Below, in pieces: positions 23,325-31,079 of a stretch of 59,652 bases of DNA. A program made the position numbers and the translations under genes. The stretch lies in the IMG/VR virus record IMGVR_UViG_3300048927_000799, positions 1 to 59,652 of that record, one strand, 5' to 3'. Position 1 is the stretch's first letter, and each line of letters opens with the position of its first letter. A model generated the notes under the pieces. It was not told the origin of the DNA. It did not search any database and saw only the letters and a program-made list of their open reading frames with translations. This DNA is from a virus.

Positions 23325-23434
23325 CCAATCGAATCTGGATCGTCCTGACCATCATCGTCGTGGTAGCCGGTTACGGCCTGCATCACAAAGTTGAGCGCGT
23401 TGCTCCAAAGCCTTCGGGAGTGCTGTTCAAGTGA
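23321..23434 (+). CDS. Single-span membrane peptide (37 aa)
   Basis: A 37-residue peptide, MTNRIWIVLTIIVVVAGYGL followed by a basic tail. It has one transmembrane helix and is coupled at both ends (ATGA with the gene before, GTGA with the next). The coupling on both sides makes it very likely real despite its size. Confidence 0.6.
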   Translation: MTNRIWIVLTIIVVVAGYGLHHKVERVAPKPSGVLFK

Positions 23435-23901
23435 CGGACAAAATCAGCATCAACTGCCAGTCCAAGCTCACCGAAGCGATCACCCGCATGACAGCGATGT
23501 ACCGCGACAAGAAGTTCGTCGTGGTCTCGCTGCGTCCGGGCAAGGACCGCACGCTGGATCAGAACGCATTGTGGTTTGCGTTCTACAAGCGCATCGCCGA
23601 GATGACGCAGATCGGTGACGCCAGTGACGCCCGCAAGTACTGCAAGCTTCACCACGGCGTGCAGATCCTGATCAACGAGGACGAGGACTACCGCGCGGCC
23701 TGGCATCGGACGACGAAGCATCTGAACTACGAGGAAAAGCTCGGCCTGATGGGCGACTGCAAGCTGCTCGGCCCGGACGGCTTCCCGGTGACCAGCCTGT
23801 TCAACCGCGCTCAGGGCGTCGCTTACACCGATCGCATCGTGGCGGACTTCAGCAGCAGGGGCGTGTACTTCGGCGATCTGCTGGGCGAGGTGGCGGCGTG
23901 A
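23431..23901 (+). CDS. NinB-like recombination protein
   Basis: A 156-residue protein with a GTG start overlapping the previous stop. It contains VVVSLRPGKDRTLDQNALWF followed by AFYKRIAEMTQ, which resembles NinB (the Q-N-A-x-x-x helix), and FNRAQGVAYTDRIVADFSSR at the end. NinB (lambda Orf) assists RecA or Red recombination by loading on SSB-coated DNA. The assignment rests on motif resemblance and nin-region position. Confidence 0.55.
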   Translation: MTDKISINCQSKLTEAITRMTAMYRDKKFVVVSLRPGKDRTLDQNALWFAFYKRIAEMTQIGDASDARKYCKLHHGVQILINEDEDYRAAWHRTTKHLNYEEKLGLMGDCKLLGPDGFPVTSLFNRAQGVAYTDRIVADFSSRGVYFGDLLGEVAA

Positions 23902-24167
23902 GCGTCCTCGACCATTTCACCGACGATGAATTGTTCGAGGAGATTGTGCGTCGGCGCAACAGCACCAAGAGCAATCGCCAGCCCGCCAGATGGTGTGAGG
24001 AGTGCCTGAATTTTCGCACCTGGGAAGGGAAGGGTGAAGTACCGAAAACCTACAACCCGTGCTCCAAAAAACACCAGATGGATTTCCACACGCCCACTGC
24101 ATGGCAGTCGCCTGAGTGCTTCGGCCACTACCGGACGATTTGCACAGACCGGCAGGAGTGCCCTTAA
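23898..24167 (+). CDS. Small nin-region zinc-binding protein
   Basis: An 89-residue protein, GTG start in a GTGA overlap. Cysteines in WCEECLNF, NPCSKKHQM and ECFGHYRTICTDRQEC suggest one zinc site. Small Cys/His proteins of this type are frequent in nin regions of lambdoid phages; the function is unknown. Confidence 0.6.
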   Translation: MSVLDHFTDDELFEEIVRRRNSTKSNRQPARWCEECLNFRTWEGKGEVPKTYNPCSKKHQMDFHTPTAWQSPECFGHYRTICTDRQECP

Positions 24168-24265
24168 TGAAAAACAATAAGGCCCTCATTCGGTCCCTCG
24201 CCATCATGCTCGAGCACAGCTACCACTTGAACCCTTACGCGCATCAGTTCGGGGGTGGGCTGTGA
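24167..24265 (+). CDS. Very small protein (32 aa) upstream of ninG
   Basis: A 32-codon frame, MKNNKALIRSLAIMLEHSYH..., whose ATG shares a base with the upstream TAA and whose TGA overlaps the GTG of ninG. Only the tight coupling supports it. Confidence 0.45.
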   Translation: MKNNKALIRSLAIMLEHSYHLNPYAHQFGGGL

Positions 24266-24861
24266 TCCCTCAATCCACTAAGCCGATGCGCCCGAAGCGC
24301 TGCCGTGTCTCTGGGTGCGGAGCAACCTTCACCCCAACGCGCAGCTTCCAGAAATGGTGCTCGCCGGATTGCGCGGTTGTGTTGGCCCGCCAGGCGCAGG
24401 AGAAGCAGCGCAAGTCGATTGCTCAACGCGAGCGCCGCGAGATCAAGGTTCGCAAGGAGAAGTTGAAGAGCCGCGGCGATCACCTTCGGGAGGCGCAGCA
24501 AGCGTTCAACGAGTACATCCGCTGGCGTGACCAGTTGGCCGGACACTTGTGCATCTCCAGCGGCAAGCCATTGGACTGGAGTGGTAACGCCGTAGATGCC
24601 GGGCATTACCGCAGTGTCGGCTCAGCCCCGCACCTGCGCTTTGACGAGCGCAACTGTCACGCCCAGAGCAAACAAGACAATCGGTTCTTGTCTGGCAATG
24701 CCGTGGATTACCGGATCGGGCTCATTGCCCGGATCGGTCAGGCGGCAGTCGACGAACTGGAGTCGGATCAATCGGTGAAGAAATACACCGTGGATGACCT
24801 GAAAGAGATCAAGGCCCGGTACCGGGCAAAGACCAAAGAGCTGAAGGGGAGAGCAGCATGA
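24262..24861 (+). CDS. ninG: NinG (Rap) recombination nuclease
   Basis: A 199-residue NinG protein, GTG start. The N-terminal zinc finger RPKRCRVSGCGATFTPTRSF with KWCSPDC is followed by a Lys/Arg-rich helix. The C-terminal domain has LCISSGKPLDWSGNAVDAGH, LRFDERNCHAQSKQDN and GNAVDYRIGLIARIG. In lambda, Rap is a structure-specific endonuclease that resolves D-loops and Holliday-like junctions. It complements the RecT/exonuclease system of the left arm. Confidence 0.92.
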   Translation: MIPQSTKPMRPKRCRVSGCGATFTPTRSFQKWCSPDCAVVLARQAQEKQRKSIAQRERREIKVRKEKLKSRGDHLREAQQAFNEYIRWRDQLAGHLCISSGKPLDWSGNAVDAGHYRSVGSAPHLRFDERNCHAQSKQDNRFLSGNAVDYRIGLIARIGQAAVDELESDQSVKKYTVDDLKEIKARYRAKTKELKGRAA

Positions 24862-25439
24862 AGATCAATTCGGCACGTCAGGCATGGCATGACTGCACTT
24901 ACAACCCGGCGCCAGGCCAGAGCTCGGACGTCGTTCAGTTGGGCGTGGTGGTCCAGACCACCGAGCGCGGGCCGACGGCGAACCACGCCGTGCACAGCGC
25001 ACTGGCGGGACACATTCAGTCCGTCATTGCCAAGCTTCACCCTCAGGTCCGTGTGTTCGGCGAGTACATGTACGCCGCGCTTCGGAGCGACGACGTCCGC
25101 GAGGCAGCGGAGGAAGTGGTATTCGGAATGGTTGTGTCCAAGTCCAAGCGAATGACCGCGGCGAAGCGTGAAAAGCTGGAGTATGTGGTGAAGGGCGTAA
25201 TGCGCCGGTATCGGTACATGCACCAAGGCGGGCAGTCGGCCAATGATGACCCGATGATCAAGCCGGAAGCGTTCCGCTCCTGGTTGATGGCAGAGTACGG
25301 AGTGCGTCTGGAGTCCTGTAACTGGGATCGTGATTGGGAGTGCGTGGTGAGGCTGATTTTTGATTGCTGCGAGGACTTGGATCGCATGGCGTTGAGCCCT
25401 GTCGGAGCAGTGATTTATCAAATGAAAGAGGCCGCTTGA
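24858..25439 (+). CDS. Protein in the antiterminator Q position
   Basis: A 193-residue protein beginning MKINSARQAWHDCTYNPAPG. It is helical, with KSKRMTAAKREKLEYVVKGV and RSWLMAEYGVRLESCNWDRD. I do not recognise a domain. It is the last gene before a promoter-plus-terminator stretch and the late operon, exactly where Q-type antiterminators lie, so a late-gene activator role is plausible. It starts in an ATGA overlap with ninG. Confidence 0.5.
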   Translation: MKINSARQAWHDCTYNPAPGQSSDVVQLGVVVQTTERGPTANHAVHSALAGHIQSVIAKLHPQVRVFGEYMYAALRSDDVREAAEEVVFGMVVSKSKRMTAAKREKLEYVVKGVMRRYRYMHQGGQSANDDPMIKPEAFRSWLMAEYGVRLESCNWDRDWECVVRLIFDCCEDLDRMALSPVGAVIYQMKEAA

Positions 25440-25464
25440 CTTCCCGTGCGGCTGAGGGCATCAT
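25436..25464 (+). promoter_or_regulatory. Possible late promoter (pR'-like)
   Basis: TTGACT (25436-25441) and CATCAT (25459-25464) are 17 bases apart, overlapping the end of the Q-position gene and 45 bp before a strong terminator. This is the lambda pR'-tR' layout, but the -10 element is weak. Confidence 0.3.
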
Positions 25465-25508
25465 TTTGCCACATTGAGTATTTTGCCTACGGCAACTTGC
25501 TCCAAGAG

Positions 25509-25532
25509 ACCCGCCATTGAGCGGGTTTTTTT
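25509..25532 (+). terminator. Rho-independent terminator before the late genes
   Basis: ACCCGC/GCGGGT with a 6-base loop, followed by seven T. Late transcription would need antitermination here. The interval 25533-25753 shows no convincing gene; a minus-strand frame there is discussed among rejected items. Confidence 0.8.
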
Positions 25533-25753
25533 GTGCCCGTTTTTTGTGGACCTGCAGCCAGAGCAGCCCTTCGGGGGACATCTGGACACGGATAAGCCGG
25601 TAGTGCCGTGCTGCATAAAACACCGGCAGCCCGCGAGCAACGCCCTCATGCTTTCGTTGCTGCGCGTGGTGATCCGTCGAGACTGGTGCATTTGGGTGCC
25701 AGCGATGGTGAAGCCTTTGGCGGACAGGAGGGGAAAGACCCTCACACATTCTG

Positions 25754-25778
25754 AAGCCTCGCAGATGCGCGGCTTTTT
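25754..25778 (+). terminator. Hairpin-RBS cassette before the holin gene
   Basis: AAGCC/GGCTT with a 12-base loop that can close further (CGC/GCG), then TTTTT. It is followed by ATGCCC and GGAG ahead of the holin start at 25803. It is the first of several similar cassettes. Confidence 0.6.
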
Positions 25779-25802
25779 CATGCCCAGTACGGAGTCGAGC
25801 GC

Positions 25803-26132
25803 ATGGAATTTCTACAGCGCCTGTTCGATAAACTGGACTGGGCATTCGCTGGATTGCTTGGTGCTATCGCCGCGAGCTTCTGGCATCGAGATGACCTGGT
25901 AGACCGAAAGGCCTGGGCGATCTTCATTTTCTCCGGCGCCGTAAGCGCCCATTACCTGACAGGACTGATCAGCGCCTACCTCGGAGTGGTTGAGCCTCGG
26001 AGTGTGGCGGGTGTTGGTTTCCTGCTGGGTACATTCGGAGGGTCGCTCATCGCGGCGATCACCCGGGCCATTAAAGCCGCTGACCTCTGGGCACTCATTC
26101 GCCAGCGGTTCGGGGGAGGCAATCCACCATGA
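25803..26132 (+). CDS. Putative holin
   Basis: A 109-residue membrane protein with probable helices at residues 12-27 (WAFAGLLGAIAASFWH), 37-58 (AWAIFIFSGAVSAHYLTGLI) and 68-90 (VAGVGFLLGTFGGSLIAAIT), then a basic end. The size and three-span layout suit a class I holin, which times lysis by opening the inner membrane. It is the first late gene and is coupled to the next membrane protein. Confidence 0.65.
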   Translation: MEFLQRLFDKLDWAFAGLLGAIAASFWHRDDLVDRKAWAIFIFSGAVSAHYLTGLISAYLGVVEPRSVAGVGFLLGTFGGSLIAAITRAIKAADLWALIRQRFGGGNPP

Positions 26133-26488
26133 ACCTTGAACTGATCAACTCCATCGCCTGCGGCCTGATTGCGCTGTGGGCCACCTGGTGCGTGCTGAGC
26201 GGAAAGGTCCGGGATGGGATCGTCGGCAAGATCATCTACTCGGCGATCGCCATCAGTGGCTTTGTCGTGATGACGCGCAACCAAACACTCTTCTTCGGCC
26301 CGACCAACGCCGGGCTGACGCTTCACGCTTCCCTTTGCCTGGCTGGAGTACGCCACATGTTCATGGTCACGTATTGGCCGGCGGTGAAGAAGTGGATCTG
26401 CTCGAAGCTGAACTGCGAGCACTGCCTTCGTGATCCGCGCTTTGGTGCGCAGCCTGGGCAGGTGGAGCGTCGCCGGCGGCCGCGATGA
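26129..26488 (+). CDS. Second membrane protein of the lysis cassette (holin or antiholin)
   Basis: A 119-residue protein with three hydrophobic segments: 6-24 (INSIACGLIALWATWCVLSG), 34-52 (KIIYSAIAISGFVVMTRN) and 61-82. A basic C-terminal tail (HCLRDPRFGAQ, VERRRRPR) follows. It overlaps the upstream gene by four bases (ATGA). Paired small membrane proteins here fit a holin/antiholin pair. Confidence 0.6.
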   Translation: MNLELINSIACGLIALWATWCVLSGKVRDGIVGKIIYSAIAISGFVVMTRNQTLFFGPTNAGLTLHASLCLAGVRHMFMVTYWPAVKKWICSKLNCEHCLRDPRFGAQPGQVERRRRPR

Positions 26489-26536
26489 TCCGCGCCACAA
26501 ACCAATATGCGTCCGTTTCGCGGCGCGGAGTAGATC

Positions 26537-26782
26537 ATGAAGCTCATTCTCAAGCGGATTCCGCGAACTGTTGCAGCGCAAGGACTGGAAGACGAGCATC
26601 CAACATTCGTTGCGGCAGAGGATGAAAGAACGGGTCCCTTTGCACTGCACACCGAAGACGGTCAGGTTCTTCCGTGCCAGGTCAGGACCTCTATGGATAG
26701 CGTCGGCCGTCATGAGCCAGTGAGGCTAACCGTCATCTTTACGGTGGACGGGAAGAACCTCCTTGTTGAGGGTGACGTATGA
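26537..26782 (+). CDS. Small hypothetical phage protein
   Basis: An 81-residue, mainly beta protein: MKLILKRIPRTVAAQGLEDE..., LHTEDGQVLPCQ, RLTVIFTVDGKNLLVEGD. Its stop overlaps the proteasome-like gene (ATGA), suggesting a functional link. No family recognised. Confidence 0.55.
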   Translation: MKLILKRIPRTVAAQGLEDEHPTFVAAEDERTGPFALHTEDGQVLPCQVRTSMDSVGRHEPVRLTVIFTVDGKNLLVEGDV

Positions 26783-27267
26783 CGACCATTGCCTACAAAG
26801 ACGGCGTCATCGCCTATGACTCCCAGATTACCCGTGGTGACGTCATCACCTATGACGACTACGAGAAGTGCATGGAGCGGGAAGGCGTGAAGTTTTTCTG
26901 CTCGGGTGCTGTCTCGGATTACCCGCGTCTGGTGGATGTTTACTTCGGCGCCAAGCCAGAGGGCAACATCGATGCCTCAGCACTCGTACTTGATGGCGAC
27001 AAGCTGATGATGGTTGCAGTGGATGACACCAGCGGCTTGTGGAAGGCCCCGGTCATGATGGATCGCCCCTACGCCATAGGAAGCGGAACCCAGTACGCGT
27101 TCGCGGCGATGGACATGGGCGCAACGGCTGTACAGGCGGTGGAGATTGCGACAAAGCGCGATACCAGCACTGGCGGCAGGATTCGAACGCTGGTGATTGA
27201 TGGAGCCAAGTCAGATGGTTCGGCCTCAACCTCCCAAATCTCTGCAGGAACTGTCGGAGCTCTCTGA
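26779..27267 (+). CDS. Proteasome/HslV-like Ntn hydrolase
   Basis: A 162-residue protein that starts MTTIAYKDGVIAYDSQITRG, closely like HslV (MTTIVS...). Removal of Met would expose Thr as the N-terminal nucleophile. Asp14 and Lys30 are candidates for the catalytic Asp and Lys. RPYAIGSGTQYAFAAMDMGA matches HslV's AIGSGGNYALAAA. HslV proper is about 175 residues and needs HslU, which is absent here. It may process capsid or scaffold proteins or be structural; this is inference. It overlaps the next gene by 53 bp. Confidence 0.7.
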   Translation: MTTIAYKDGVIAYDSQITRGDVITYDDYEKCMEREGVKFFCSGAVSDYPRLVDVYFGAKPEGNIDASALVLDGDKLMMVAVDDTSGLWKAPVMMDRPYAIGSGTQYAFAAMDMGATAVQAVEIATKRDTSTGGRIRTLVIDGAKSDGSASTSQISAGTVGAL

Positions 27268-27838
27268 CTTCGGTATCCGCCTGACGCCTGCACCTGAGGT
27301 GTGGGAGTGGATTCAGGTCGAGATACTTGCTGAGACCGGAAGCATCCATAACGAAGACCACGCTCATCTGATCGACGCTGACATCGCGGTCATGTGGGCA
27401 TCGGCAAGCTTCGAGAAGGCGGGGCGTCGAGTTCTGGGCCAGGCAGAGCAGGTTGCCTTTCGCGCCGGTGGTTGGCAGAAAGCCCGGATGGAACAGCAGA
27501 TGTTCGATTGGTTCGGCGGTGTGCCGACCTTCATCATCACTCTGGCTGCTGACTACTGCTCGTTCTGCAGCGACACCGAGTTCTGCGCCCTGATCGAGCA
27601 TGAGCTTTATCACCTGGCCCAAGCGACCGACAAATACGGTCAGCCTGCCTTCACCCAGGACGGTGCGCCCAAGCTGAAGCTTCAAGGCCACGACGTCGAA
27701 GAGTTCGTCGGTGTCGTCCGCCGCTATGGTGCGAGCACTGAGGTTCAGGCCATGGTCGACGCGGCAAACAAACCCGCTGAGGTGGGGAAACTGAATATTT
27801 CGAGGGCCTGCGGAACCTGTCTGCTCAAGTCGGCCTGA
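27215..27838 (+). CDS. Putative phage metallopeptidase
   Basis: A 207-residue protein with a zinc-peptidase motif HELYH (129-133) in ALIEHELYHLAQATD. Two Cys pairs occur at 115-124 (CSFCSDTEFC) and the end (CGTC). It matches the putative phage metallopeptidase family. ATG at 27215 follows GGAG by nine bases; an ATG 18 bases earlier is possible. It overlaps the HslV-like gene and precedes the terminase. Confidence 0.7.
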   Translation: MVRPQPPKSLQELSELSDFGIRLTPAPEVWEWIQVEILAETGSIHNEDHAHLIDADIAVMWASASFEKAGRRVLGQAEQVAFRAGGWQKARMEQQMFDWFGGVPTFIITLAADYCSFCSDTEFCALIEHELYHLAQATDKYGQPAFTQDGAPKLKLQGHDVEEFVGVVRRYGASTEVQAMVDAANKPAEVGKLNISRACGTCLLKSA

Positions 27839-27869
27839 AGTGAGACAGGCATGAGACGGATGGAAATCT

Positions 27870-28346
27870 ATGGCAGCCCTGAAAAGCGATGTGAAAGCCT
27901 TCATCGTTCAGGCTTTGGCGTGCTTCGACACTCCAACCCAAGTCTCACAGGCGGTGAAGCAGGAATTCAACGTTGACGTAACCCGTCAGCAGGTTGAACA
28001 GCACGACCCGACCAAGCGAGCAGGCGTGAATTTGGCAAAGCGCTGGGTGACGCTGTTCGAGGACACCCGCAAGCGGTTTCGTGAAGAGACAGCAGATATA
28101 CCGATTGCGAACCGCGCGTTCCGATTGCGAGCCATGAACAGGTTCGTTGAGAAAGCGGAGACGATGAAGAACATCGTACTCGCCATGCAGATTCTGGAGC
28201 AGGCCGCCAAAGAAACTGGCGACATGTACGTCAACCGGCAGAAGAAAGCCGATGCTGACGAGGAACCAGTTGTCCCAACCGCCGTGTCGGTTCATGTGAT
28301 TGATGCGAGGAAGCGGGATGCCGAGCCTGAACGTTCCCCAGGCTGA
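27870..28346 (+). CDS. Terminase small subunit (DUF2280)
   Basis: A 158-residue protein matching DUF2280: VKAFIVQALACFDTPTQVSQ, VKQEFNVDVTRQQVEQHDPT, KRWVTLFEDTRKRFREET, IPIANRAFRLRAMNRFVEKA. DUF2280 proteins occupy the small terminase slot, recognise the packaging site and recruit the large subunit, which overlaps it by 29 bp here. Confidence 0.85.
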   Translation: MAALKSDVKAFIVQALACFDTPTQVSQAVKQEFNVDVTRQQVEQHDPTKRAGVNLAKRWVTLFEDTRKRFREETADIPIANRAFRLRAMNRFVEKAETMKNIVLAMQILEQAAKETGDMYVNRQKKADADEEPVVPTAVSVHVIDARKRDAEPERSPG

Positions 28347-29619
28347 TTTCCTCCAGCTACCACATAAGTTCCGCGGGTTCGTTGCCGGGTTCGGTTCAGG
28401 TAAGACGTGGGTAGGCTGCGCAGCGCTTTGCAAGCACGTCTGGGAGTGGCCGGGCATCAACTCCGGCTACTTCGCTCCAACGTATCCGCAGATCCGCGAC
28501 ATCTTCTTTCCAACGATTGAGGAAGTGGCTTACGACTGGGGCCTGAAGGTCAGAACCAAGGAAAGCGACAAAGAGGTCGATTTCTACAGCGGCAGGCAGT
28601 ATCGCAGCACCACGATCTGCCGCTCGATGGAGAAGCCGCAGACCATCGTCGGCTTCAAGATCGGTCATGCGCTGGTCGACGAGCTCGATGTGTTGCCCGC
28701 GCTCAAGGCTCAGCACGCTTGGCGCAAGATCATTGCCCGGATGCGCTACAACGTGCCGGGCTTGAAGAACGGCGTAGATGTGACGACGACGCCTGAGGGC
28801 TTCAAGTTCGTCTACCAGCAGTTCATGAAGCAGATCCGCGAGAAGCCCGCGCTCGCTTCGATGTACGGCCTGATCCAAGCCAGCACGTTTGATAACGAGC
28901 TGAACCTGCCCGACGACTACATCCCATCGCTGATGGAGTCGTATCCGGCCCAGCTGATCCGCGCTTACCTGAACGGCCAGTTCGTCAACCTGACCTCAGG
29001 GTCGATCTACCACGCGTACGACCGAAAGCTGAATCAGTGCTTCGACAAGGTTGAGCCTGGTGAGCCGCTTTTCATCGGTATGGACTTCAACGTCGGAAAG
29101 ATGGCAGCAATCACCCATGTGAAGCGCGATCAGGGCATGCCGCGCGCCGTTGATGAACTCACGAACGGCTACGACACGCCGGACATGATCAAGCGCATTA
29201 AAGAGCGCTACTGGCGCTACAACGGCAACGACTTCGAAAAAACCTGCGAGATCAGGATCTACCCGGACGCCTCGGGCGACTCGCGCAAGTCGGTAAATGC
29301 CAGCCTGACCGACATCGCCATGCTCAAACAGGCCGGATTTGCGGTGATTGCTCCGGCAGCAAACCCACCGGTGAAAGACCGGATCAATGCCATGAACGCC
29401 ATGTTCTGCAACGCACAGGGCGAGCGCCGCTACAAGGTCAACCCGTTCACCTGCCCGACCTACGCCGATGGCCTGGAACAGCAGATCTGGGCGCCCAACG
29501 GCGAGCCGGACAAGACGCAAGGCAACGACCACGCGAACGACGCGGGCGGCTACTTCATCCACAAAGAATTCCCGATCATTAAACCGGTCACCACCTTGAA
29601 TATGGGGTTTGCTCGCTGA
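28318..29619 (+). CDS. terL: Terminase large subunit
   Basis: A 433-residue packaging motor. The ATPase has Walker A GFGSGKT (24-30) and Walker B ALVDELD (118-124). The RNase-H-like nuclease begins at IGMDFNVGKM (Asp256), with YPDASGDSRK and NDHANDAGGY supplying other acidic residues. It pumps DNA into the prohead and cuts concatemers. Start 28318 (MPSLNVPQ) has GAGG upstream; ATG at 28300 would add six residues. The stop overlaps the portal start. Confidence 0.93.
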   Translation: MPSLNVPQADFLQLPHKFRGFVAGFGSGKTWVGCAALCKHVWEWPGINSGYFAPTYPQIRDIFFPTIEEVAYDWGLKVRTKESDKEVDFYSGRQYRSTTICRSMEKPQTIVGFKIGHALVDELDVLPALKAQHAWRKIIARMRYNVPGLKNGVDVTTTPEGFKFVYQQFMKQIREKPALASMYGLIQASTFDNELNLPDDYIPSLMESYPAQLIRAYLNGQFVNLTSGSIYHAYDRKLNQCFDKVEPGEPLFIGMDFNVGKMAAITHVKRDQGMPRAVDELTNGYDTPDMIKRIKERYWRYNGNDFEKTCEIRIYPDASGDSRKSVNASLTDIAMLKQAGFAVIAPAANPPVKDRINAMNAMFCNAQGERRYKVNPFTCPTYADGLEQQIWAPNGEPDKTQGNDHANDAGGYFIHKEFPIIKPVTTLNMGFAR

Positions 29620-31079
29620 TGGCCAATGACGTCACATTCACCCGCCCCGAGTACGACGCGGCGAAGAACCGCTGGCGCCTGGTGCGTGACGTCTGCAAGG
29701 GTTCGGAAACGATCAAGGCGGCCGGAGAGCTGTACCTGCCAAAGCCCAACGCTCACGACCAGACCGAGGAGAACAAACAGCGCTACAAGGGCTACCTCAA
29801 GCGCGCCGTGTTCTACAACGCCACAGGCCGGACGAAACACAGCCTCGTGGGAGCGGTGTTCCGTACCTGGCCAACGCTCACCACGCCGGGCGCACTCGAA
29901 TACGTGTCCAAGGACATCGACGGGCAGGGCGTCAGCATCTATCAGCAGTCCCAGTCGGTGATCGGGCATTTGCTCGAAGTCGGTCGACACGGCCTGCTGG
30001 TGGACTACGCCGCCGTCGAGGCTGGCAGCGTCAGCAAAGCCGATGAGATCGCCGGTCGCGCCCGGGCAAACGTCAGCAGCTATCCGGCTGAGGCCATTCG
30101 CAACTGGAAGACCCGTCAGGTTGGCGGTCAGCACCTGCTCAGCTTGGTGGTTCTGCGCGAGACGGTCGACGTCGACACCGATGACGGGTTCGGCAGCGAG
30201 CAGGTAGTTCAGTACCGCGTGCTTCGGCTCGACGCCGCAGGCATCTACACGCAGGAAGTCTGGCAGGAAAGCACAGCGGTCACCGAGATGGTTGTGCCGC
30301 CGTTCACCCCGCTCAACGGCTCCGGCCAACAGTGGAAGGTGATCCCGTTCCAGTTCCTCGGCAGCGAGAACAACGACACCAGTATCGACGACTCACCGCT
30401 GTACGACATGGCCGAAGTAAACATCGGTCATTACCGCAACAGCGCTGACTATGAAGATGCGGCATATCTGATGGGCCAGCCTCAGGTGTACATCGCCGGG
30501 CTCGATGAGCAATGGGTAGCCATGCTGGAGGCTAAGGGCATCTACTTTGGATCGCGAGCGATCCTACCTCTGCCGGTAAATGGCTCCGCTGGCCTTCTTC
30601 AGGCTGAAGCAAACACCATGATCAAAGAGGCCATGGACGCCAAGGAAGAGCAGCTGGTTTCCTTGGGTGCCCGGTTGATCGAACGCGGTAGTGCCGTTAA
30701 GACTGCCACGCAGGCCGACAACGACAGCGCCGCCGAACACAGCGTGCTTTCGCTGGTGGTCAGCAACGTCAGCGAAGCTTACACCCAGTGCCTGGCATGG
30801 ATGGCTGAGTTCACAGCTGCCACTGGCAAGGCCGAGTACAAGCTGAATCAGGACTTCACGCAGATCAGCTTGGACGCGAACATCATGGCCGGCCTGTTCA
30901 ATGCCGTGCAGGGCGGTCGACTGCCCGTGACCGACTTCTGGCAGTACCTGCGCGATCGCGGAATCATCAATCCTGAAAAGGATGACGATCAGATCCGTGA
31001 TGAGCTTGAAACGGACGCGGCCAGCCTGAACCTGGACGACGAGGATCCACCGAATGGCGGCCAACCAAGCAATCCTTGA
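29619..31079 (+). CDS. Portal protein (DUF4055)
   Basis: A 486-residue protein that matches DUF4055 portal proteins: YDAAKNRWRLVRDVCKGSET at the N terminus, LKRAVFYNATGRTKHSLVGA, HLLEVGRHGLLVDYA, and LGARLIERGSAVKTATQADN near 350. Twelve copies form the DNA channel at the capsid vertex. The next gene starts 26 bp before its end. Confidence 0.88.
   Translation: MANDVTFTRPEYDAAKNRWRLVRDVCKGSETIKAAGELYLPKPNAHDQTEENKQRYKGYLKRAVFYNATGRTKHSLVGAVFRTWPTLTTPGALEYVSKDIDGQGVSIYQQSQSVIGHLLEVGRHGLLVDYAAVEAGSVSKADEIAGRARANVSSYPAEAIRNWKTRQVGGQHLLSLVVLRETVDVDTDDGFGSEQVVQYRVLRLDAAGIYTQEVWQESTAVTEMVVPPFTPLNGSGQQWKVIPFQFLGSENNDTSIDDSPLYDMAEVNIGHYRNSADYEDAAYLMGQPQVYIAGLDEQWVAMLEAKGIYFGSRAILPLPVNGSAGLLQAEANTMIKEAMDAKEEQLVSLGARLIERGSAVKTATQADNDSAAEHSVLSLVVSNVSEAYTQCLAWMAEFTAATGKAEYKLNQDFTQISLDANIMAGLFNAVQGGRLPVTDFWQYLRDRGIINPEKDDDQIRDELETDAASLNLDDEDPPNGGQPSNP

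Noticed and set aside
25461-25781. 106-residue minus-strand frame between the Q-position gene and the holin
   Set aside because: Both its ends fall in terminator hairpins and its composition (many Arg, Cys, Ser) looks like non-coding sequence. I have a vague memory of similar frames annotated in Pseudomonas, so it may be a repeated element, but a gene cannot be supported.
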